From Chitinophagales bacterium (lineage in GTDB: Bacteria > Bacteroidota > Bacteroidia > Chitinophagales > JADIYW01): 12,948 nt of DNA. Numbering within the stretch: the first letter of the stretch is position 1; each line of letters starts with the position of its first letter. A program made the position numbers and the translations under genes. This document shows, one piece after another, positions 7,150 through 12,948 of the stretch. The stretch is taken from the NCBI GenBank assembly GCA_020848315.1, contig JADLAH010000071.1, forward strand, positions 1-12,948, read 5' to 3'. Under the pieces are notes generated by a model. The model saw only the letters and a list, made by a program, of their open reading frames with translations. It had not been told where the DNA came from and did not search any database.

Positions 7150-8748
7150 TTAGTCGATATAATTGTATGCTTCGAGTGTCAGGAACTCTTCGAGTGTATC
7201 CTGCAAACTCATTTTGGTGAACAGTTCTGTAGCCAGATCAAACTTGGAGGCCGCATATTTATCTCCTAAAGCAGCTTTGTAAGCTTCTTTCTGTTCGTTG
7301 ATCAATTGTTGTACCAATTCGGCAGTTACTTTAGTTCCGTCATCGAGTTTGGCATCTTCATGGTGTACCCACTGCCAAACCTGTGTACGGGAAATTTCCG
7401 CGGTAGCAGCATCTTCCATCAGGTTGTGAATAGGCACACAGCCGTTACCTCTCAACCATGCTTCGAGGTACTGGATTCCCACGTCGATATTATTTTTCAG
7501 GCCTGCCAGCGTGATAGTACCTTCCGGCACTTTCAGCAAGTCTGCAGCTGTTACATGTACGTCTTCACGTTTCACATGAATTTGGTTGGGTGTTGGCATG
7601 TATTTGTTGAATTCATCCATGGCAATCTGCACCAGACCAGGGTGTGCCACCCAGGTTCCGTCGTGTCCGGCTTTAGCTTCACGCTCTTTGTCGGCACGTA
7701 CTTTTGCCAGCGCGATTTCGTTCGCTTCCGGATTGTCTTTAATCGGAATTTGTGCCGCCATACCGCCCATCGCGAATGCACCGCGTTTATGGCAGGTCTG
7801 AATCACCAGTTCAGAATAAGATTTCAGGAAGTGTACAGTCATCGTTACCTGCATTCTGTCCGGTACGAGGAACTGTTTATTTTTCACGGTGCGTTTGATG
7901 AAAGAGAAGATATAATCCCAACGACCGCAGTTTAAACCTGCAGAATGTTCTTTCAGTTCATACAGAATTTCATTCAATTCGAAAGTCGCCACAATCGTTT
8001 CAATCAGTACGGTTGCTTTGATAGAACCTTGTGGAACACCCAGTTCATTCTGTGCATCGACAAAAATGTCATTCCACAAACGAGCTTCGAGGTGTGACTC
8101 CATCTTTGGCAGATAGAAATAGATGCCACTGCCTTGTGCCAGACGCTCTTTGGCATTGTGGAAGAAATAAAGCGCGAAATCCCAGATAGAACCGCTCATC
8201 ACTTCGCCATCTACGGTCACGTGCTTCTCCAGAAGGTGCCATCCGCGCGGACGCACGAATAATACCGCATGTTTTTCATTCAGTTTATATTCCTTACCAT
8301 TGGCTTCATTTACGTAAGTAATGGTTTTGCGAACTGCATCTCTCAGATTCACTTGTCCGGAAATATTGTTGTCCCAAGTGGGCGCATTGGAATCTTCAAA
8401 GTCGGCCATGAATACCTTCGCGCCGGAGTTCAGCGCGTTGATAATCATTTTACGATCCACCGGGCCGGTAATTTCCACTCTTCTGTCCTGAATATCAGCA
8501 GGAACCGGTGCAACTGTCCAGTCGCTCTCTCTGATGGCTTTGGTTTCCGGCAGGAAGTCCGGTAATTCACCTGCATCCAGACGAACCTGTCTTTCTACGC
8601 GTTTCTGTAATAATTCTTTTCTTCTCGCGTTGTGTTTGCGCTGAAGTTTTGCTACGAAAGCCAAGGCTTCCGGTGTCAGTATTTCCGCATACTCAGGCGT
8701 GTATTTGCCTGTAATCTGCATACCTTCAGGAGTTTGATATTGAGCCAT
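7150..8748 (-). CDS. aceB: Malate synthase A
   Basis: A 532-residue enzyme that condenses glyoxylate with acetyl-CoA to malate, the second step of the glyoxylate shunt. The family signature [15 protein letters not shown] (271-285) is intact. Active-site residues expected from E. coli malate synthase A are present: Arg166 in FVRPRGWHL, Glu250 in VLIE, Asp278 in GRWDYI, and the general base Asp446 in [13 protein letters not shown]. Length fits the A isoform, not the larger G form. The ATG at 8746-8748 is followed by [10 protein letters not shown]. It is the first gene of the aceBA operon, 38 bases ahead of aceA, and faces the divergent region 8749-9035, where its promoter must lie. No isocitrate dehydrogenase kinase/phosphatase gene is present in the window. 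Confidence 0.98.
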   Translation of the reverse strand: MAQYQTPEGMQITGKYTPEYAEILTPEALAFVAKLQRKHNARRKELLQKRVERQVRLDAGELPDFLPETKAIRESDWTVAPVPADIQDRRVEITGPVDRKMIINALNSGAKVFMADFEDSNAPTWDNNISGQVNLRDAVRKTITYVNEANGKEYKLNEKHAVLFVRPRGWHLLEKHVTVDGEVMSGSIWDFALYFFHNAKERLAQGSGIYFYLPKMESHLEARLWNDIFVDAQNELGVPQGSIKATVLIETIVATFELNEILYELKEHSAGLNCGRWDYIFSFIKRTVKNKQFLVPDRMQVTMTVHFLKSYSELVIQTCHKRGAFAMGGMAAQIPIKDNPEANEIALAKVRADKEREAKAGHDGTWVAHPGLVQIAMDEFNKYMPTPNQIHVKREDVHVTAADLLKVPEGTITLAGLKNNIDVGIQYLEAWLRGNGCVPIHNLMEDAATAEISRTQVWQWVHHEDAKLDDGTKVTAELVQQLINEQKEAYKAALGDKYAASKFDLATELFTKMSLQDTLEEFLTLEAYNYID

Positions 8749-9035
8749 TTTACTGTGGTTTTTTAAAGATGCGCTAATTTAAATATTTCCGCAAAGATTC
8801 AAAGCCTGTGTATGTTACCTAAAGTTTACCATAAGGTTGTAAGATTAAATGCATGCATTGAATTTTCCCGTACAACTACACGCCGTGCATTACAATGACC
8901 AATCAAAGCTGGATTCATTAAAATTATACTTTTCTACATGTTTTATTTTTAGTTAGTTTTTTATTAATTCTAACATTTTTACCTAAAATTTCTTCTTTTT
9001 ATTTGTAAATAGCATGTTATTTATAAAATATCTCC
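8749..9035. promoter_or_regulatory. Divergent promoter region between aceB and the ATP-grasp gene
   Basis: These 287 bases contain no credible reading frame or RNA gene. They must hold the promoters for aceBA (leftward) and for the ATP-grasp operon (rightward). The right 100 bases are strongly T- and A-rich. A TTTG at 9002-9005 followed by TATTTATA at 9018-9025 loosely fits a rightward Bacteroidota promoter, but the match is poor. A 12-base perfect palindrome AATGCATGCATT lies at 8848-8859. The leftward promoter could not be fixed by eye. Confidence 0.5.
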
Positions 9036-10472
9036 ATGATTTTTGAAAGATACAAACCGAGAGATGGATTTTGGGACGAAATGTCTCTGGATGATTCCAC
9101 CATCCGCGAGCATTATATATCCATATGCAGACAACTGAATGCCATTCAGGCGGAGACGCTGCTAAAAAAAGAGGAAATCGCACGGAAGATGTTCATGAAT
9201 CAGGGTATTACCTTTACCGTATACTCCGGCAATGAAGGCATAGAACGGATATTCCCATTTGACATCATCCCCCGTATCATTACGGCCACAGAATGGTCTC
9301 ATATCGAGAAAGGCGTCAGCCAGCGACTAAAAGCACTGAATTTTTTTCTGAAAGACATTTACAACGAACAAAACATCATTAAAGACGGCATCATTCCTGC
9401 CGAGTTGATTGTAACCTGCCCACATTTCAACCGCGAAGTTTTCGGCATTCAGGTACCGTTCGACATTTACGTGCACATCGCAGGGATAGATCTGGTACGG
9501 GATTCCGACGGCACTTATTATGTATTGGAAGACAATCTACGCACGCCGTCCGGTGTATCCTACATGTTGGAAAACCGGGAAGTAACAAAGCGCATTTTCC
9601 CTGAACTGATGAGTGAATATAAGGTCCGCAAAGTATCCGACTATTCACTGATGCTCCACAACATCCTGGTATCGCTGGCACCGAAACAGATGCAGCAACC
9701 GACCATTGTTTTGCTCACGCCGGGCGTGTACAATTCCGCTTATTACGAACACACCTTTCTGGCCAGATACATGGGGATAGAACTGGTGGAAGGGCGCGAC
9801 CTGCTGGTGGACAACCATAAAGTGTATATGAAAACTACGCACGGACTGCGACAGGTGGATGTCATCTATCGAAGGGTGGACGATGAATATCTCGACCCGC
9901 TGGTATTCAACCCCAATTCCCTACTAGGTGTTCCGGGGCTTGTCTCGGCTTACAGAAAGGGCAATGTCGCCATCGTAAATGCCATTGGCAACGGCGTTGC
10001 AGACGATAAGGCCATCTATGCCTATGTGCCCGACATGATAAAATACTACCTGAATGAAGAGCCTATCCTGAAAAATGTGCCGACCTACCGGATGGAAGTG
10101 GAAGAAGAAAGAAGATATGTATTTGAAAATATCGGAAAGATGGTGATTAAACGAACCAACGAATCGGGTGGATACGGGATGGTGATGGGCACTACCGCTT
10201 CCGAAGAAGAACTGGAGGGCGTGAAATCAGCCATACTGAAGGAACCGCGTTCCTACATTGCACAACCCACCATCAATATCTCTACCGTGCCTTGTTACCT
10301 GGATGGGAAACTGGTGCCGCGGCATATTGACCTTCGGCCCTACGCGCTGTGTGGCCCTGATGGCATACAGCTTGTGCCGGGCGGACTCACCAGGGTGGCG
10401 CTCAAGGAACATTCGCTGGTGGTCAATTCCTCGCAGGGCGGCGGCAGTAAGGATACCTGGATTATTGATTAA
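9036..10472 (+). CDS. Circularly permuted ATP-grasp protein (COG2308 type)
   Basis: A 478-residue cytosolic protein of the circularly permuted ATP-grasp family. It is predicted to join a carboxylate to an amine through an acyl-phosphate, i.e. a peptide or amide ligase. Characteristic segments in order are DSDGTYYVLEDNLRTPSG (156-173), YSLMLHNIL (203-211), TPGVYNSAYYEHTFLARYMG (228-247), VEGRDLL (251-257), NPNSLLGVPGL (292-302), the ATP-binding lysine region MVIKRTNESGGYGM (369-382), HIDLRPY (430-436) and SSQGGGSKDTW (465-475). Length is usual for the family. The ATG at 9036 follows an AT-rich leader and begins the plus-strand operon. Alpha-E and transglutaminase-like genes follow, the standard partners of this family (Iyer, Aravind and colleagues described such amidoligase neighbourhoods). 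The substrate is unknown. Confidence 0.94.
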   Translation: MIFERYKPRDGFWDEMSLDDSTIREHYISICRQLNAIQAETLLKKEEIARKMFMNQGITFTVYSGNEGIERIFPFDIIPRIITATEWSHIEKGVSQRLKALNFFLKDIYNEQNIIKDGIIPAELIVTCPHFNREVFGIQVPFDIYVHIAGIDLVRDSDGTYYVLEDNLRTPSGVSYMLENREVTKRIFPELMSEYKVRKVSDYSLMLHNILVSLAPKQMQQPTIVLLTPGVYNSAYYEHTFLARYMGIELVEGRDLLVDNHKVYMKTTHGLRQVDVIYRRVDDEYLDPLVFNPNSLLGVPGLVSAYRKGNVAIVNAIGNGVADDKAIYAYVPDMIKYYLNEEPILKNVPTYRMEVEEERRYVFENIGKMVIKRTNESGGYGMVMGTTASEEELEGVKSAILKEPRSYIAQPTINISTVPCYLDGKLVPRHIDLRPYALCGPDGIQLVPGGLTRVALKEHSLVVNSSQGGGSKDTWIID

Positions 10473-10495
10473 ATTAAAGAGCGTCAGGATTATTG

Positions 10496-10608
10496 GAATC
10501 AAGAGTCAAGACTTGAAAAATGATTTTTAAACCAAACCCAAAAGAAGCAAGACAATTACAACTAAAATCAATAAACATCTTGATGCGTGGTTTTAAAAGT
10601 CTTGATTC
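10496..10608. repeat. Spaced inverted repeat in the 150-base gap before the alpha-E gene
   Basis: On the left, GAATCAAGA (10496-10504) and TCAAGACTT (10506-10514) lie almost back to back. On the right, AAGTCTTGATTC (10597-10608) is complementary to each of them in part, with 9 exact pairs either way. The enclosed stretch is A-rich and has no reading frame of note. The right arm ends 14 bases before the alpha-E start. It could fold in the mRNA of the operon or be a decayed small repeat; its function is unknown. Confidence 0.5.
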
Positions 10609-10622
10609 AAAAAAACGATAAC

Positions 10623-11561
10623 ATGCTAAGCAGAATTGCAGAATCACTATTTTGGATGAACCGCTACGTGGAACGGGCGGAAGGTATTATGCGCATGCTA
10701 CAAATCAACTTTGTAACATCGCTGGACAAGAATGAAACGGAACATTACAACTGGCAGCCGGTATTGCAGATTTTCACCTATCTGGACGATGCTTCTATTG
10801 AAAAAATAAAAGATGATACTCAAGCTACGCTGCGCTATATCATTACCGACAAGAGTAATGACAACTCTATCCGAAGCATCATCACCAAGGCACGGGAAAA
10901 TGCACGTGGCGTGCAGGATCACATCACCAAGGAAACCTGGGAAAGTATCAATGAATATTACCAGAAAGTCAACAGCAAACATATGGAACAGCTGTTGGAT
11001 AGCGGTGAGCAGCTATATGTGATCAATACGCTGATAGAACACAGTCTTTACTTCTACGGTGTCGCAGAAGTAACCATGCCGCGCGGCGAGGGTTGGAATT
11101 TTATGAATATGGGTAAATTCATTGAACGCGGTGTACAGACCGCCGCGATACTGGATATAAAATTCAGTGATATCGATTATGACATCAACAATCCGATGGA
11201 TATTCCCTACTGGAAAAATCTGTTGCTGTCCGTATCCGGATTTGAATATTACATGAAATCCTACCACACCGGACTGCAAACGCAGAATGTGCTCGATATG
11301 ATTATTATGAATACCAACTTCCCGCGATCCATCCTGTATTCCGTAAAGAAAGTAAGCCACATCATGGACAAGATTGTGCATGACAGTCCGGAAGCCGATC
11401 AGGATTTACAAAAAACAATCGGTCGTCTGCGCAGCAAAATAGAATATTCCGACCTACAGACGATATCCAGAATCGGGCTGCATGATTATCTGGAAGAAAT
11501 TATTACCGATATATACGCTTTCAGCGACAAACTGAGTAAAGTATATTTTGCATATTATTAG
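10623..11561 (+). CDS. Alpha-E domain protein (DUF403)
   Basis: A 312-residue, mostly helical cytosolic protein of the alpha-E family, which accompanies circularly permuted ATP-grasp enzymes. No catalytic role is proven. Family motifs are visible: LSRIAESLFWMNRYVERAE (2-20), ARENARGVQD (90-99), MGKFIERG (163-170) and NFPRSILYSV (232-241). The start was placed at the ATG at 10623 because the family begins with MLSRIAESL and an A-rich leader precedes it. An upstream GTG at 10587 would add 12 residues lying inside an inverted repeat, which is less likely. The conserved Arg and Glu residues suggest a binding or accessory role for the ATP-grasp reaction. It is followed 39 bases later by the transglutaminase-like gene, supporting one operon. 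Confidence 0.93.
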   Translation: MLSRIAESLFWMNRYVERAEGIMRMLQINFVTSLDKNETEHYNWQPVLQIFTYLDDASIEKIKDDTQATLRYIITDKSNDNSIRSIITKARENARGVQDHITKETWESINEYYQKVNSKHMEQLLDSGEQLYVINTLIEHSLYFYGVAEVTMPRGEGWNFMNMGKFIERGVQTAAILDIKFSDIDYDINNPMDIPYWKNLLLSVSGFEYYMKSYHTGLQTQNVLDMIIMNTNFPRSILYSVKKVSHIMDKIVHDSPEADQDLQKTIGRLRSKIEYSDLQTISRIGLHDYLEEIITDIYAFSDKLSKVYFAYY

Positions 11562-11600
11562 TAAACCTTTTATTGCCATACATTATTCCAACATTACGCC

Positions 11601-12536
11601 ATGCCTGTCTTCAGAATCCACCATATTACCAAATACAAATACGACCGCGCCGTAAAAGAAAGTGCCAACCAGATTAAACTGTACGGCTACAACAAACCGC
11701 ATCAGGAAATCCTAAGCCACGAATTACATATCACCGGCGATCCGATTGTCAACCGGTTTACCGATTACTGGGAAAATACCGTAGGATATTTTTCGCTGGC
11801 AGCCGCACATGATGAGCTGATTATTGACAGCCGGCTGATTGCAAAAACCCATAATTATACTTTGGATGAATCAATGTCTTCTCCGGGCGACTGGCAAAAA
11901 CTGCAGGAAGAAGTGCCACAGCAAATCCGGCTACTCGATTTGAGCAAAAAGGAATCCATCCAATCACAACACGAAATAGAACAAATTTTAAGCAACATCC
12001 ACATCGGAGACATATCACCTCTTGAAGCGATAAAAATCTGCTCCGCTTATATCTTCAACGAATTCCGGTATATCAAGGGCATTACCAGCACCGAAACTAC
12101 TGTAGATGAAATCCTCGCCATGCGCTCCGGTGTCTGTCAGGATTTCGCGCATGTTTTATTGCAGTTACTCCGTACTATTGGAATTCCCAGCAGGTATGTC
12201 AGCGGTTATATCTGTCCCAATAAAAATGGCATGCGCGGCGAAGGGGCCACCCACGCCTGGGTAGAGGCCTATATACCCAATATCGGATGGACAGGTGTAG
12301 ACCCGACCAACAACTGCTTTGCCGGCGATCAGCATATTCAACTGGCGGTTGGCCGCGATTTCAATGACTGCACCTCGGTAAAAGGAACTTTCAAAGGACC
12401 TGCTATACATGACCTGATGGTGTATGTTTCCGTAGGATATGAAGATGGCAGTATTTTTGAAGATGAAAACACCGTGCAAATGCTCCCTGAAAAAATGAAG
12501 AATTCGAACACTACAAATGAACAGGCACAACAATAA
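11601..12536 (+). CDS. Transglutaminase-like cysteine peptidase (COG1305)
   Basis: A 311-residue protein with an N-terminal beta-rich bacterial transglutaminase-associated domain (about 1-90, starting FRIHHITKYKYDRAV) and a papain-like transglutaminase core (about 140-240). The catalytic triad is complete: Cys179 in SGVCQDFAH, His218 in ATHAWVEAY and Asp234 in GVDPTNN. No signal peptide or membrane segment is seen, so it should act in the cytosol. Members next to ATP-grasp/alpha-E genes are thought to be peptidases that trim or transfer the peptide-like product, rather than protein cross-linkers. The C-terminal 20 residues are low-complexity and rich in Asn, Gln and Thr. It starts 39 bases after the alpha-E stop. 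Substrate unknown. Confidence 0.93.
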   Translation: MPVFRIHHITKYKYDRAVKESANQIKLYGYNKPHQEILSHELHITGDPIVNRFTDYWENTVGYFSLAAAHDELIIDSRLIAKTHNYTLDESMSSPGDWQKLQEEVPQQIRLLDLSKKESIQSQHEIEQILSNIHIGDISPLEAIKICSAYIFNEFRYIKGITSTETTVDEILAMRSGVCQDFAHVLLQLLRTIGIPSRYVSGYICPNKNGMRGEGATHAWVEAYIPNIGWTGVDPTNNCFAGDQHIQLAVGRDFNDCTSVKGTFKGPAIHDLMVYVSVGYEDGSIFEDENTVQMLPEKMKNSNTTNEQAQQ

Positions 12537-12625
12537 GCCTAAAAGCACTATCTTAGATAAAAGTTAGTGAAAAAAAATACACAAAATGGAAACTTTTTGA
12601 CACATAAAACTGTTTTTGCAACCAA

Positions 12626-12948
12626 ATGGCATCAATTGACACATCTCATACCACCGTTTTTAAAAGACTCTGGGGCCTGTTAAGAGCCGAAAAAAGAAAC
12701 ATCTATTATATCTATTTCTATTCTGTTGTCAGCGGATTATTGTATTTATCGCTGCCAATAGGTATACAGGCTATAGTGTCCCTGATGTTTGCGCAGGAAC
12801 TCTCCGCTTCCCTGATAATACTGATAGCATTGGTTATTTCCGGTGTTTTCTTAAACGGCTTCATGTACATCCTGCAGATGCGCGTAAGTGAACGCATACA
12901 GGTACGCCTGTTCACGCTGATCTCGCTATCCTATTCTGACAGACTTCC
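12626..12948 (+). CDS. ABC exporter, N-terminal membrane domain (runs off the window)
   Basis: The first 107 residues of an ABC exporter of the fused membrane/ATPase type. Two hydrophobic spans are visible, about 26-52 (including YLSLPIGIQAIVSLMF) and 62-84 (LIILIALVISGVFLNGFMYI). RVSERIQVRLF (86-96) then begins the long intracellular helix. The layout resembles HlyB/LapB-type and peptide-exporting transporters. Only about 25 residues precede the first span, so there is no N-terminal C39 peptidase domain. The ATPase half and any partner membrane-fusion or outer-membrane genes lie beyond the window. The ATG at 12626 follows an 89-base gap after the transglutaminase-like gene, so it may have its own promoter; no convincing one was seen. 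The family call rests on the membrane part alone. Confidence 0.8.
   Translation, partial: MASIDTSHTTVFKRLWGLLRAEKRNIYYIYFYSVVSGLLYLSLPIGIQAIVSLMFAQELSASLIILIALVISGVFLNGFMYILQMRVSERIQVRLFTLISLSYSDRL

Noticed and set aside
7306..7935. Open frame of 209 codons on the plus strand inside malate synthase
   Set aside because: It is an antisense shadow of aceB; the translated sequence has no recognisable domain and the opposite strand encodes an intact conserved enzyme.
8749..9035. A small gene or non-coding RNA in the divergent gap
   Set aside because: No open frame of useful length with a sensible start, no stable hairpin with a T-tract and no known RNA motif could be seen.
10587..10622. GTG start adding 12 residues to the alpha-E protein
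   Set aside because: The family begins with MLSRIAESL, and the extension lies in the inverted repeat with no family similarity.
12546..12569. Hairpin CACTATCTT / AAGTTAGTG after the transglutaminase-like gene as a terminator
   Set aside because: The stem has one mismatch and a six-base loop and is followed by A residues rather than a T-tract on the plus strand, so termination is not supported.
12596..12618. TTTG and TGTTTTTG as a Bacteroidota promoter for the ABC exporter
   Set aside because: The spacing is only 11 bases instead of about 19-20, and the -7 box would lie only 7 bases from the start codon.

Overview
The window reads like an ordinary chromosomal segment from a member of the Bacteroidota (Chitinophagales or Sphingobacteriales-like). 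This is inferred from A-rich leaders without Shine-Dalgarno sequences, moderate GC content, and the style of the proteins. No database search was possible. There are no tRNA or rRNA genes, insertion sequences, CRISPR arrays or phage genes.

Left part (1-5770, minus strand). Six genes run in one direction with gaps of 0-23 bases. In transcription order they are an Rrf2-family regulator with three conserved cysteines, a thiamine-diphosphate enzyme of the ILVBL/HACL2 (2-hydroxyacyl-CoA lyase) type, an isochorismatase-family hydrolase, a long-chain acyl-CoA synthetase, a SAM-dependent methyltransferase, and a GT4-type glycosyltransferase that leaves the window. A perfect 10+4+10 palindrome upstream of the regulator is the likely operator. 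The simplest reading is an Rrf2-controlled lipid operon: the acyl-CoA synthetase activates a (2-hydroxy) fatty acid and the lyase shortens it by one carbon. The roles of the hydrolase, methyltransferase and glycosyltransferase are unclear. The glycosyltransferase lacks a start codon in its own frame and looks one base short near its beginning.

Middle part (5771-8748, minus strand). Malate synthase A (aceB) and isocitrate lyase (aceA) form the glyoxylate-shunt operon, closed by a strong intrinsic terminator. The shunt allows growth on acetyl-CoA from fatty acids or acetate, which fits the lipid genes beyond it.

Right part (9036-12948, plus strand). After a 287-base divergent promoter region come a circularly permuted ATP-grasp protein, an alpha-E protein (DUF403) and a transglutaminase-like cysteine peptidase. 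This trio is known and recurrent, and is predicted to make, attach or trim a peptide-like product, but its product is unknown in most organisms. An ABC exporter membrane domain begins just downstream and is cut by the window end. A 150-base gap between the first two genes of the trio holds an inverted repeat of unknown role.

The most interesting items are the HACL2/acyl-CoA synthetase operon under a probable Fe-S Rrf2 regulator, and the ATP-grasp/alpha-E/transglutaminase set next to an exporter. Neither is claimed as wholly new; both are incompletely understood.
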